From assembly GCA_020441905.1 (NCBI GenBank), contig JAGRLG010000033.1, positions 1 through 40,651 on the forward strand: 40,651 nucleotides of DNA. Reading direction: 5' to 3'. The notes under the pieces were generated by a model. The model did not search any database. It was not told the DNA's origin and saw only the letters and a program-made list of their open reading frames with translations. The translations under genes were made by a program, and so were the position numbers. Source of the DNA: Rhodobiaceae bacterium. Its GTDB lineage: Bacteria > Pseudomonadota > Alphaproteobacteria > Rhizobiales > NORP267. Below, one piece after another: positions 27,524 through 36,274 of the stretch (its first letter is position 1; each line of letters starts with the position of its first letter).

Positions 27524-29421
27524 GCTGCCGGCAACCGCACGATGAGACGGGCGCCGGTCTTGCCGCTGCCCGCCTTCCCCTGGGCGGGCGGCGCCGGCTT
27601 CTTGCGCCCGCGTCCGATCCTTGTGGCGGCCTTGCTCTTGTCCCTGGCCAAGGGCGGCGGCGGAGCGTCCGCACCCTCCCCATTGGCGGCTCCGGCGAGG
27701 TAAATATCGGAGGCGATATTCTCGGCCCAGATGCGGCCACGGTGGTTTTCCACGATCTGGCGTGAGATCGACAGGCCGAGCCCGGAATTCTGGCCGAAAG
27801 AGTCCTGGTCCGGGCGGTCGGTGTAGAAGCGATTGAAGATGCGCTCGAGATTTTCCGGTGCAATGCCCGGCCCCTCGTCCTCGACGCGGATTTCGATCTC
27901 GCCGTCAAGGCGCCGGGCGATCATGCGCACATGGCCGCCAGGGGGCGAGAAGGAGCGCGCATTGGCGAGCAGGTTGGAGATGACCTGGCCGAGCCGGCTG
28001 GCATGACCGGAGACGGTATAGCCGCCCTCGCCGCCGCGGACGTCCTGGATCGTGAGTTCGATTCTGGGCTGGCCCGCCTTGCAGGTATCGTTGAGCACCG
28101 AAACCACCGTGGTGAGGAGATTTTCAAGATCGACCGGTTCGGCGTCCTCTCGCGCCAATTCCGCGTCGAGGCGCGAGGCATCGGAAATGTCGCTGATGAG
28201 ACGGTCGAGGCGGCGCACATCGTGGCGGGTGATCTCGATCAGACGCTTGCGGTCGGCGTCATTGGCGGCAAGGGGCAGGGTTTCGACCGCGCTTTTCAGC
28301 GAGGTCAGCGGGTTCTTCAGTTCATGGGCGACATCGGCGGCAAAACTTTCGATGGCCTCGATGCGGTCATACAGGGCGTCCGTCATGTCATGCAGGGTGC
28401 CGGAGAGATGGCCGATCTCGTCGCGCCGGTGCGAGAAATCGGGCAGGGCGGTGCGCGCCTTTATGGAGCGGCGCACGCGCTCGGCGCCATCGGCGAGGCG
28501 GCGCACCGGTCCGGCGATGGTGCTGGCGAGCACGATCGAGAGCACGATGGTGACCAGCGCGGCGACGAGAAAGACGCGCACGACGCCGAGCCGCTCGGCA
28601 TGAAGAACGGCATCGATGTCGCCGCCCTGTGTGGTGAAGAGCAGGACACCGAGAACGGCGCGGAAACGGGTCACCGGAACTGCGACCGAAATGACGATCT
28701 CGCCGCGATCGTTGACGCGGACGAAGGTACCCTTGGAGCCGGTCATGGCAGCTTGCACCTCGGGGTAGCCGAGGCCGTTGTCGGGGGCCAGTTCCTCATA
28801 GAGGGCAAGATCGCCGCGGCGCACCCAAAGCAGGAAACCGCGCCAGGCCTTTTCGATCAGCCCCGGTTCCGGTTCATCGACCGGCGGCAGGTCGTAGCGC
28901 AGGATCTGGCCGCGCGAATAGAGATGGCGCGAATCGAGGATCAGGATCCCCTCGCGGTCATAGATGCGGGCCCGGGTGCCGGTGGGCAGGATGAGCCGGC
29001 GCAGGATCGGCGCCACCCGCTCCGGATTGATGGGAAATTCCAGGGGGTCGAGATCGTCGCCGCCGGGCGACAGGCTCTGGCCGGCCTCCAGCTCAAGCAG
29101 CCGTTCGGGATTGATGCCGCCGGCGTCGGAGTCCACGGTCGCCGAGGCGGCTATGGCGGCGGCGATGATTTCGCCCTGGGTCAGCAGGCTTTGCACGCGG
29201 GCGTCGATCAGCCCCTCGCGGAACTGGTTCATGAACAAGAAGCCGGAGAGCAGCACCAGCAGAGCGCACAGATTGAGGACGACGATGCGCCGGGACAGGG
29301 TTGAGAAGCCGAAACTGGTGGGGCGTTTGGTGGAGCGCCTGGCCGAGCCAAGGCGGCGCACGGCGGCCGGGGTGCCGGTGCGCGAACGCTTGCGCCAGGT
29401 ACGTTCAGTCTCCGCTGTCAT
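27520..29421 (-). CDS. chvG: Sensor histidine kinase ChvG
   Basis: This 633-residue inner-membrane sensor has TM1 at about 44-64, a periplasmic domain of roughly 215 residues, TM2 at about 280-302, a HAMP region, and a HisKA domain with phosphoacceptor His366 in FAADVAHELKNPLTS. The ATPase domain has NLLANARSFSPPGGH, VEDEGPGIAPENLERIF and SGLGLSISRQIVE. ChvG/ExoS senses envelope stress and acid in rhizobia, with ExoR as a periplasmic inhibitor; no exoR is in this window. The C-terminus carries an Ala/Lys/Pro-rich low-complexity insert inside the ATPase tail. It lies 45 bp after chvI. Confidence 0.93.
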   Translation of the reverse strand: MTAETERTWRKRSRTGTPAAVRRLGSARRSTKRPTSFGFSTLSRRIVVLNLCALLVLLSGFLFMNQFREGLIDARVQSLLTQGEIIAAAIAASATVDSDAGGINPERLLELEAGQSLSPGGDDLDPLEFPINPERVAPILRRLILPTGTRARIYDREGILILDSRHLYSRGQILRYDLPPVDEPEPGLIEKAWRGFLLWVRRGDLALYEELAPDNGLGYPEVQAAMTGSKGTFVRVNDRGEIVISVAVPVTRFRAVLGVLLFTTQGGDIDAVLHAERLGVVRVFLVAALVTIVLSIVLASTIAGPVRRLADGAERVRRSIKARTALPDFSHRRDEIGHLSGTLHDMTDALYDRIEAIESFAADVAHELKNPLTSLKSAVETLPLAANDADRKRLIEITRHDVRRLDRLISDISDASRLDAELAREDAEPVDLENLLTTVVSVLNDTCKAGQPRIELTIQDVRGGEGGYTVSGHASRLGQVISNLLANARSFSPPGGHVRMIARRLDGEIEIRVEDEGPGIAPENLERIFNRFYTDRPDQDSFGQNSGLGLSISRQIVENHRGRIWAENIASDIYLAGAANGEGADAPPPPLARDKSKAATRIGRGRKKPAPPAQGKAGSGKTGARLIVRLPAA

Positions 29422-29466
29422 ATCGGTTCGCCGCCGAGCGTTGCCAAACCGATTGGCGCATCACGC

Positions 29467-30171
29467 TCAGACCCCGTTTTCCTTGAATCTGTATCCCACA
29501 CCGTAAAGGGTTTCGATCACATCGAAGCTCTGATCGACGCCCTTGAATTTCTTGCGCAGGCGCTTGATGTGGCTGTCTATGGTGCGATCGTCAACATAGA
29601 CCTGATCGTCATAGGCCGCATCCATCAGGGAATTCCGGCTTTTTACCACGCCGGGGCGCTGGGCCAGGGCATGGAGAATGAGGAATTCGGTGACGGTGAG
29701 GGTGACCGGGCGGTCCTTCCAGGTGCAGGTGTGGCGCTCGCGGTCGAGCTTGAGCTGGCCGCGTTCCAGAACCCGTTCCTTCTCCTCGCTGGCAGTGGCG
29801 GCGCTGCGCGGGCTGACGCGGCGCAGCACGGCGCGCACGCGCTCGACCAGCAGGCGCTGGGAAAAGGGTTTGCGGATGAAATCGTCGGCGCCCATCTTGA
29901 GGCCGAACAATTCGTCGATCTCCTCGTCCTTGGAGGTGAGGAAAATCACCGGGACTTCGCTTTCCTGGCGCAGGCGGCGCAGCAGTTCCATGCCGTCCAT
30001 GCGCGGCATCTTGATGTCGAGGATGGCCAGGTCGGGCGGTTCGGACCGCATGCCCTCCAGCGCGCTGGCGCCATCGGTGAAGGTGCGGATCTTGTAGCCC
30101 TCGGATTCGAGCACGATGCTCACCGAGGTCAGGATATTGCGGTCGTCGTCAACTAGAGCAATGGTCGCCAT
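29467..30171 (-). CDS. chvI: Response regulator ChvI, OmpR family
   Basis: This 234-residue regulator has a receiver domain with the acidic pocket DDD (8-10), phosphoacceptor Asp52 in [13 protein letters not shown], and a winged-helix DNA-binding domain ending [11 protein letters not shown]. It is the partner of ChvG, controlling envelope, exopolysaccharide and acid-response genes in relatives. It is the first gene of the chvI-chvG-hprK unit. GGGAG or GGAAC upstream of ATG 30171 can act as a ribosome-binding site. One 11-bp repeat copy lies only 18 bp upstream of the start. Confidence 0.95.
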   Translation of the reverse strand: MATIALVDDDRNILTSVSIVLESEGYKIRTFTDGASALEGMRSEPPDLAILDIKMPRMDGMELLRRLRQESEVPVIFLTSKDEEIDELFGLKMGADDFIRKPFSQRLLVERVRAVLRRVSPRSAATASEEKERVLERGQLKLDRERHTCTWKDRPVTLTVTEFLILHALAQRPGVVKSRNSLMDAAYDDQVYVDDRTIDSHIKRLRKKFKGVDQSFDVIETLYGVGYRFKENGV

Positions 30172-30188
30172 CTGGTTCCCGCTCCCGG

Positions 30189-30241
30189 ATTGTGGCAGAT
30201 CGGCGCCCTTTAAGCGGGCAAAGGGGGCAAATTGTGGCAGA
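30189..30241. repeat. 11-bp direct repeat in the chvI/hugZ divergent region
   Basis: ATTGTGGCAGA occurs at 30189-30199 and 30231-30241, with starts 42 bp apart, about four helical turns. Both lie in the 187-bp region between divergent chvI and the HugZ-like gene. On the chvI-sense strand the repeat reads TCTGCCACAAT. It could be a regulator binding site, for example autoregulation by ChvI. No convincing promoter pair was identified in this spacer. Confidence 0.5.
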
Positions 30242-30358
30242 CATTCCGCGGCTGCTATTTTTGCCGCCCTGTCCCTCGGGTTCTGCCTAATCTATTCTAT
30301 TTATACCGGATTGCCAGAGAAGGGATGAAATCAGGCGGGCGGCGGGCGGAAGTTCAGA

Positions 30359-31039
30359 ATGGACGGAAAAACACAGACGGTGGGGGCCGAGTGCCGGCAG
30401 ATCGTCAGGGCGGCGGCCAAGGCGGTGCTGGGAACGCTGGATGCGAAATCCGGCGCGCCGTTCTGCTCGCTGGTGGCGGTAGCGACGGCGGGCGACGGCA
30501 CGCCGGTGATGCTGATGTCGACGCTGGCCCGCCACACCGGCAATGCGGCCAGCGACCCGCGCGCCAGCCTGCTGTTTGAAACAGCGGGGCGCGAAGGCGC
30601 CGCCGACGATTTTCTTGACCGCGGGCGAATAACGCTGTCGGGGGATCTTGAGCGGTGGGCCGATGATCACGGCCGGGCCCGTTTTCTGGCGCGCCATCCG
30701 GCAAGCGCGCAATTTGCCGGCTTCGCCGATTTCTCGATTTTTCGCCTGAAGGTGAAAAGCGCCTATTTCGTCGCCGGTTTCGGCAGGGTGCGGACCCTGA
30801 AAGGGGAGCAATTCCTGCTCGCGCAAGCCCTGGCCGGGCCGGTTGCAGAAGCCGAGGCGGAATTGCTGTCGTCGCCGACGCCCCCGACCCTGATGCTGGG
30901 CGGCGAGGCATGGCGCCTTGTCGGCTGCGATTGCGAAGGCGCCGATGTCATGCGCGAGGGGATGTTGCGGCGCGTGATTTTTCCCCAGGCGGTTGGCGGC
31001 GGCGATGAGTTGCGCCGCGCACTGGAAAGCGCAGAATAG
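30359..31039 (+). CDS. HugZ-like / pyridoxamine 5'-phosphate oxidase-fold protein
   Basis: This 226-residue protein has an N-terminal split-barrel flavin/heme-type domain (AVLGTLDAKSGAPFCSLVAVA, LARHTGNAASDPRASLLFE) and a C-terminal DUF2470-like helical part. Family members include HugZ heme-degrading proteins. I do not see enough to claim heme oxygenase activity here. The C-terminal histidine that ligates heme in HugZ is not obvious at the end of this sequence. It is divergent from chvI, an arrangement met in other alphaproteobacteria. Confidence 0.75.
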   Translation: MDGKTQTVGAECRQIVRAAAKAVLGTLDAKSGAPFCSLVAVATAGDGTPVMLMSTLARHTGNAASDPRASLLFETAGREGAADDFLDRGRITLSGDLERWADDHGRARFLARHPASAQFAGFADFSIFRLKVKSAYFVAGFGRVRTLKGEQFLLAQALAGPVAEAEAELLSSPTPPTLMLGGEAWRLVGCDCEGADVMREGMLRRVIFPQAVGGGDELRRALESAE

Positions 31040-31264
31040 AAAGCGATAGCCTTGCCGGGAAACCCTATTGGCGTATTTGTCGCGATCTGAATCCTTCGGC
31101 TGGCTTGCAACGGCGGGCGCGATGGTTTAGGGGCTGCCGTGACGAGCGGCGCGGTGGATCCGCCGGACCCGGCATTTGGCGGGCGGGCGGACGTTGCCAG
31201 TGGTGCATTTGGCCTGGACCGGGCTTGGGCGATAACGGCCCGGATTGCGTTACGGGAGACACCT

Positions 31265-32878
31265 GTGAAACAGAACGGGGTACATAACGAAGCGTGCGGC
31301 GCCGAGACATTCGGCCTGAAGGGGCTTTCCGGTATCAACTGGAACCTGTCCGAGGCGGCGCTCTACGAGATGGCCGTGGTTCGCGGCGAGGGCCAGGTGG
31401 TCGCCAATGGCCCGTTCTGCGCCGTGACCGGCCAGCACACCGGGCGCTCGGCCAAGGACAAGTTTCTGGTCCGCCGCCCCGAGAGCGAAGCCAATATCTG
31501 GTGGGACAACGCGGCGGCACTGACGCCGGAGCAGTTCGACCTGCTGCACCAGGATTTCCTGGCTCATGCCGTGGGCAAGGACCTGTTCGCCCAGGACCTT
31601 TATGGCGGCGCCGACACGACCTATCGCCTGCCGGTGCGCGTCTACACCGAATATGCCTGGCACTCGCTGTTCATCCGCCATCTGCTGATCCGCCCGCCGG
31701 CCGGCGATCTCTCCAGCTTCGTGCCGAAGATGACGATTATCGACCTGCCCAGCTTCAGGGCTGACCCGGCGCGCCACGGAACCCGCACGCAGACCGTGAT
31801 CGCCTGCGATTTCGATCGCGGCATCGTGCTGATCGGCGGCACCTCCTATGCCGGCGAGATGAAGAAATCCGTTTTCTCCTATCTCAACTACCTGTTGCCG
31901 GCGGAAGGCGTGATGCCGATGCATTGCTCGGCCAATGTCGGCTCGAAAGGCGACGCGGCGGTGTTTTTCGGCCTGTCGGGCACCGGCAAGACGACGCTGT
32001 CGGCGGACCCGACGCGCACCCTGGTCGGCGACGACGAGCATGGCTGGTCCGATGACGGCCTGTTCAATTTCGAGGGCGGCTGCTACGCCAAGACGATCAA
32101 TCTTTCGGCCGAAGCCGAGCCGGAGATCTATGCCACGACGCGGCGCTTTGCCACCGTGCTGGAAAATGTGGTGCTTGATCCGGTCACCCGCGAGCCTGAT
32201 TTCTTCGACGGCAGCCTGACCGAGAACACGCGCTGCGCCTATCCGATCCATTATATACCCAATGCCAGCAAGACCGGCACGGCGCCCAATCCGCGCAATG
32301 TCATCATGCTGACCGCCGATGCCTTCGGCGTCATGCCGCCCATCGCCAAGATGACGCCGAGCCAGGCGATGTACCACTTCCTGTCCGGCTACACCGCCAA
32401 GGTGGCAGGCACCGAAAAGGGCGTGGTCGAGCCGTCGGCGACTTTCTCGACCTGCTTCGGCGCCCCCTTCATGTCGCGCCATCCCACCGTTTATGGCAAT
32501 TTGCTGCGCGACAAGATCGCGGCCCACGGCACTGACTGCTGGCTCGTCAATACCGGCTGGACCGGCGGCGCCTATGGCGTCGGCAGCCGCATGCCGATCA
32601 AGGCGACGCGGGCGCTGCTGGCGGCGGCGCTGGACGGCTCCCTGGCCAATGCGCCGATGCGCACCGATCCCTTCTTCGGTTTCCAGGTGCCGATCGAGGT
32701 GCCGGGCATCGATGGCGCCATTCTCAACCCTCGCGGCACCTGGTCGGACGGGGCGGCCTATGATGCCCAGGCGGCGAAGCTGGTGAAGATGTTCGCCGAG
32801 AATTTCGCCATTTTCGAATCGGAGGTCGATCCGGATGTGCGCCAGGCGGCGCCGGCGGTAAGGGCGGCGGCCGAATAG
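31265..32878 (+). CDS. pckA: Phosphoenolpyruvate carboxykinase (ATP)
   Basis: This 537-residue enzyme converts oxaloacetate and ATP to PEP, the first step of gluconeogenesis. Visible motifs are the substrate-binding [12 protein letters not shown] (about 57-68), the P-loop GLSGTGKTT (236-244, Lys242) and the metal-binding region [14 protein letters not shown] 31265 is the start: GGGAG (31254-31258) is 6 nt upstream and the length matches the family. The open frame extends 42 codons further upstream. In rhizobia pckA lies beside chvI and responds to it, so the nearby ChvI is a plausible regulator. A strong terminator follows. Confidence 0.97.
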   Translation: MKQNGVHNEACGAETFGLKGLSGINWNLSEAALYEMAVVRGEGQVVANGPFCAVTGQHTGRSAKDKFLVRRPESEANIWWDNAAALTPEQFDLLHQDFLAHAVGKDLFAQDLYGGADTTYRLPVRVYTEYAWHSLFIRHLLIRPPAGDLSSFVPKMTIIDLPSFRADPARHGTRTQTVIACDFDRGIVLIGGTSYAGEMKKSVFSYLNYLLPAEGVMPMHCSANVGSKGDAAVFFGLSGTGKTTLSADPTRTLVGDDEHGWSDDGLFNFEGGCYAKTINLSAEAEPEIYATTRRFATVLENVVLDPVTREPDFFDGSLTENTRCAYPIHYIPNASKTGTAPNPRNVIMLTADAFGVMPPIAKMTPSQAMYHFLSGYTAKVAGTEKGVVEPSATFSTCFGAPFMSRHPTVYGNLLRDKIAAHGTDCWLVNTGWTGGAYGVGSRMPIKATRALLAAALDGSLANAPMRTDPFFGFQVPIEVPGIDGAILNPRGTWSDGAAYDAQAAKLVKMFAENFAIFESEVDPDVRQAAPAVRAAAE

Positions 32879-32902
32879 GCCATCGCGATGATCAACGGCA
32901 AC

Positions 32903-32941
32903 AAGGCCGCCGCTGCCCTTTCCGGCACGGCGGCCTTTTTT
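32903..32941 (+). terminator. Intrinsic terminator of pckA
   Basis: AAGGCCGCCG (32903-32912) and CGGCGGCCTT (32928-32937) form a perfect 10-bp stem with a 15-nt loop, followed by a T6 run (32936-32941). It lies 25 bp after the pckA stop and only 15 bp before the next start codon, so the next gene needs read-through or a promoter within or just before the terminator. Confidence 0.92.
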
Positions 32942-32955
32942 GCGGCAATTGACCA

Positions 32956-34479
32956 ATGAGCGGGGGCAGAAATAGCGGCGCCGGGCGCGGCGCGGTGGCC
33001 GCGGGCCACCGGCTGACCGTGCAGGCGGCCGCCGAGGTGCTGCGCGATGGCGGCAATGCCTTCGACGCGGCGATCGCGGCGCTGTGGATGGCCTGTGTCT
33101 GCGAGCCGGTGCTGGCCTCTCCGGGCGGCGGCGGCTTCATGATGGCGCGCCCGGCGGGCGGCAAGAGCCAGCTTTTCGACTTTTTCGTCCATACGCCGCT
33201 GGCAAAGCCGGCGGTCGAGGATGTCGAGTTCCGGGCTATCCATGCCGATTTCGGCCCGGCGACGCAGCAGTTCCATATCGGCGCCGGGGCGGCGGCGGCG
33301 CCCGGATTTGTGCCGGGACTTTTCGCCGTTCACGCGGCGCTGGCGAGCCGGCCGATGGCGCGGCTGTGTGAAATGGCGGTCGAAGCGGCCAAGGGCGGTA
33401 TCGAGGTCAGCCCCTTTCAGGCCCGTCTTTTTCAAATCGTCAGGCCGATCCTGACCGGGGAGGCCAGCGCCAGGGCGCTGTTCGCGCCCGGCGGGGATCT
33501 GCTCGGCGCCGGCGCGCGCTTGCGCAATGGCGGCCTCGCCGATGCCATCGAGGCGATCGGGCGCGAGGGGCCGCGCATTGCCAGCGAGGGCGAGATCGCA
33601 GCCGCCATGCTGGCCGCGGGCGGATCGGGGTCCGTCCTGCGCCGGGACGACCTGGCGGGCTATGAGGTCATCGTGCGCCAGCCGCTGGTGTGGGAATCGG
33701 GCGCCCGGCGATTGTTCCTCAATCCACCGCCCTCCTGCGGCGGCGCCCTGATCGGCAACATGGTGGCAAGGGGCGAAGCGGCAATGCGGGCCGGCGGCGG
33801 GGCACTGCCCAGGGCGGCGGACATTGCCGCCTTCATTCTGGAATGCGACCGGGCGTGGCGGGCCAGCGGGCGCGACATATCGCGCTTTCTCGGCGCCGGG
33901 AACGCGGCAGAAAGCGGCGGGCTGGCCAGCAGGGGCACGACCCATGTCAGCGTCATCGACGGTGCCGGCAACGCCGCCGCGGCAACGGTGAGCAATGGCG
34001 AGGGCAATGGCCATGTGGTGCCGGGCTGCGGCTTCATGCTCAACAACATGCTGGGCGAGGAGGATATCAATCCGGACGGATTCTATGCCTGGCGGCCGGG
34101 CGCGAGACTGGCCTCGATGATGGCGCCGAGCCTGCTTGTTGGGGATGATGGTGCGGTCGCGGCGCTGGGCAGCGGCGGCTCCAACCGCATCCGCACGGCG
34201 CTGTTTCAAACGGTGATGCGGCTTCTGGCCGGGGAACCGGATCTGGAAGCGGCGGTGTCCGCGCCGCGCATCCATTGCGAGCGCGATAGCATCGATTTCG
34301 AGGATCTCCTGGCTGGCGAGGAGGAGCGCCAGGGGTTGCTGGAGGCCGCCGGCGAGGTGCGGCCCTGGGCGGACCGCAATATGTTCTTCGGCGGGGTCCA
34401 TATTGCCTGCCGCGACGGCAAGGGCGGACTTGCGGCGGCCGGAGATCCGCGCCGCGCCGGCGAGGCTGTCGTCATCTGA
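32956..34479 (+). CDS. Gamma-glutamyltransferase family Ntn-hydrolase
   Basis: This 507-residue protein matches the GGT family: PPPSCGG in the large subunit, the autoprocessing nucleophile Thr328 in RGTTHVSVID, CGFMLNN, SMMAPSL and the oxyanion-loop GSGGSNRIRT. Members hydrolyse or transfer gamma-glutamyl groups, or act on related acyl amides. The predicted small subunit is about 180 residues. There is no signal peptide, unlike periplasmic E. coli GGT, so it is probably cytosolic and its substrate is uncertain. It is convergent with the next gene, 6 bp between stops. Confidence 0.85.
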   Translation: MSGGRNSGAGRGAVAAGHRLTVQAAAEVLRDGGNAFDAAIAALWMACVCEPVLASPGGGGFMMARPAGGKSQLFDFFVHTPLAKPAVEDVEFRAIHADFGPATQQFHIGAGAAAAPGFVPGLFAVHAALASRPMARLCEMAVEAAKGGIEVSPFQARLFQIVRPILTGEASARALFAPGGDLLGAGARLRNGGLADAIEAIGREGPRIASEGEIAAAMLAAGGSGSVLRRDDLAGYEVIVRQPLVWESGARRLFLNPPPSCGGALIGNMVARGEAAMRAGGGALPRAADIAAFILECDRAWRASGRDISRFLGAGNAAESGGLASRGTTHVSVIDGAGNAAAATVSNGEGNGHVVPGCGFMLNNMLGEEDINPDGFYAWRPGARLASMMAPSLLVGDDGAVAALGSGGSNRIRTALFQTVMRLLAGEPDLEAAVSAPRIHCERDSIDFEDLLAGEEERQGLLEAAGEVRPWADRNMFFGGVHIACRDGKGGLAAAGDPRRAGEAVVI

Positions 34480-34485
34480 ACAGGC

Positions 34486-35322
34486 TCAGGGGCCGGGCAG
34501 GACCAGTACCTGCGGCTTCTGCGGCAAGGCGGGGCGGGTCAGCGTGACCTGCGGCTGATCGGCGATGCGTATGTCGAAATGGGGGCGCATGCGCTCCAGG
34601 AAACGCTCGAGGCTGTAGGCGTTGAAATAGTGCATGGGAACGATGAGTCGCGCATTGATCTCCCTGATGACCGAAATCATGCCGTCGAGATCCAGGGTAT
34701 AGCTGCCGTCGACGGGCACCAGCACGACATCGACTAGGCCGATCTGGCCGAGCTGCTGGCCGGTCAGTTCGTGATGCAGATGCCCCAGATGGGCGATGCA
34801 AAGCCCCTTCATTTCAAAGATGAAGATCGAATTGCCGAATTCTTCCGTAGTGCCGCCAAAGCTGCGGATATTGGTTGGCACATTGCGGATATGGACGTCC
34901 CCGACCTGCAAGTCGTGTTCGGCATGGCCGCCGCCGGGATTCCAGCCGCGCAGCACATGGGCGATGCGCGGATCGGGAAACTCGGTGTAATGGCTGCTAT
35001 GGGCGTGGTTCATGGTGACGACGTCGGGCAGCGGCCCGGGACCGGCATTGCCGGTGTAATCGGTGGCGATGCGCACGCCCGCGGCGCTCTCGATGAGGAA
35101 GGTCGAGTGGCCGACAAAGGTGAGCCGGGTTTCCAGGGCGCTCAAGGCGGCCGGGGTGAAGCCGGCGCGCACCAGCGGGGGGCTGGATCCGGCGACGGTG
35201 AGGCAGGAATTCTGTGCCCGTGCCGGGTGGCCGAGAAGTGCCAAGGCGACGGCGGCCAGCGTGGCGGCGGCCAGCGCGTGCCCTGTCCGTCTGGCAAGCG
35301 GACGCAGTGGCAAGGCGCACAT
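34486..35322 (-). CDS. Secreted metallo-beta-lactamase-fold hydrolase
   Basis: This 278-residue protein has a signal peptide with cleavage likely after ARA (about residue 36). The MBL fold is shown by FVGHSTFLIES, the metal motif NHAHSSHY, IAHLGHLHHEL and VPVDGSYTLD with PMHYF near the end. The canonical HxHxDH motif has Ser in place of Asp, so the second metal site may be changed. It resembles the UlaG/L-ascorbate-lactonase-like and RomA-like branch, but no substrate can be named. GGAGAG precedes ATG 35322. Confidence 0.8.
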   Translation of the reverse strand: MCALPLRPLARRTGHALAAATLAAVALALLGHPARAQNSCLTVAGSSPPLVRAGFTPAALSALETRLTFVGHSTFLIESAAGVRIATDYTGNAGPGPLPDVVTMNHAHSSHYTEFPDPRIAHVLRGWNPGGGHAEHDLQVGDVHIRNVPTNIRSFGGTTEEFGNSIFIFEMKGLCIAHLGHLHHELTGQQLGQIGLVDVVLVPVDGSYTLDLDGMISVIREINARLIVPMHYFNAYSLERFLERMRPHFDIRIADQPQVTLTRPALPQKPQVLVLPGP

Positions 35323-35481
35323 TCGCGGCTCTCTCCGATGCGGCTCTCCGGCTTCTCCCCTGTCGAGTACCAGTATAGCGCGGCGCGGCGCGGCTTCCTA
35401 TCCGGTGGCGATGCCTGGCGAAGCTAAGGGCGGCACGGCCCCAAGGCGGTAGGGCCCAAGGCGGCTGCGGACAACGCGCCG

Positions 35482-36063
35482 TCAGGCGGCCGGTTCGTGC
35501 TTGACGCAGATCCTTGCCGCCTCCTCCTGCTCAAAATCGCTCTTGAGCAAAAGGCATCGATGCGGGCGGCTGTCTGACTCACCTTCTCCCTGGGCGAAGA
35601 AGCGGCAAGTGCGGCAGTTGCCGAAGCTGTGCTGGCCCGACATTTCCTGCACTTCGTTGAGCAGGGCAGCAAGAAGTCCGGCCAGTCTGGCGGCATCGCC
35701 GCCGAGGGCGACGCCGGCCGCCTCGATATCGACAAGCGGGTCGCGGGCAAGAACCGCCTTGCCGCCGTCGGTCAGAAAGACGGAGACCGCGCGCCCGCGC
35801 CCGCTGCGCCGTTCCTTGCCGACAAGCCCCTTGCGCTCCAGCGCGATCAGGGTCTGCGAAATGGTGCCCTTGGTGGCGCCGAACCAGGCGGTGAGCGCGG
35901 TGGGGTTGCGAGAAAAGCGGTTGGCGCGTGCGATATAGCGCAGGGCTTCCCATTGCGCCGGATTAAGTCCCGCTTCGTGCTCCCGGGCGCGGATCAAGCG
36001 CCCGAGGCGGTCGAGATAGCCCGCAACCGCGGCGGCGGGGGGGATTTTGGCCGGCGACTCCAT
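35482..36063 (-). CDS. MarR-family regulator with C-terminal four-cysteine motif
   Basis: This 193-residue regulator has a winged-helix DNA-binding domain (about residues 30-105; TKGTISQTLIALERKGLV recognition region and RAVSVFLTDGG wing). It then has a C-terminal extension with Cys150-x2-Cys153-x16-Cys170-x15-Cys186, with His168 nearby. Such spacing could bind zinc or an iron-sulfur cluster, giving metal or redox sensing; this is inference. Its promoter spacer carries a palindrome, so it is probably autoregulated. The ATG lies at the predicted transcription start, suggesting a leaderless mRNA. Confidence 0.85.
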   Translation of the reverse strand: MESPAKIPPAAAVAGYLDRLGRLIRAREHEAGLNPAQWEALRYIARANRFSRNPTALTAWFGATKGTISQTLIALERKGLVGKERRSGRGRAVSVFLTDGGKAVLARDPLVDIEAAGVALGGDAARLAGLLAALLNEVQEMSGQHSFGNCRTCRFFAQGEGESDSRPHRCLLLKSDFEQEEAARICVKHEPAA

Positions 36064-36068
36064 GTCTT

Positions 36069-36097
36069 ATAATAGCGAGTCGCTATATATTTTTCAA
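36069..36097 (-). promoter_or_regulatory. Promoter of the MarR gene with operator palindrome in the spacer
   Basis: On the minus strand TTGAAA (36092-36097) and TATTAT (36069-36074) are exactly 17 bp apart. The palindrome ATAGCGA-G-TCGCTAT (36072-36086, plus-strand reading) covers the spacer and the edge of the -10, where a bound dimer would block RNA polymerase. The predicted start near 36062 falls at the ATG (36063), so the mRNA would be leaderless. Confidence 0.75.
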
Positions 36098-36177
36098 TAA
36101 TGCAGATAGGGTGCCGGGATCCAGCCGTGAAATCCGCCAGAAATCGCGAAAAGCGGCGCGGCGGAAATTATAGTATC

Positions 36178-36187
36178 GTATCGATAC
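36178..36187. promoter_or_regulatory. Second palindrome GTATCGATAC in an AT-rich patch
   Basis: GTATCGATAC is a perfect 10-bp palindrome; an additional GTATC just before it (36173-36177) partly repeats its half-site. It lies between the polA stop and the MarR promoter, in an AT-rich island within GC-rich sequence. A minus-strand TATAAT (36167-36172) is adjacent, but no -35 fits at 16-18 bp. It may be a second operator or promoter for the MarR gene. A GC-rich hairpin (36232-36248) lies closer to polA. Confidence 0.4.
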
Positions 36188-36274
36188 AAATAGCCGTTCC
36201 TGCGGCCGCCGGGCCGGTGGCGGGCCGGCAGTGCCGCCGGCGGCGGCATCGCCCATGGCCGCAGCCGCGCCGGC

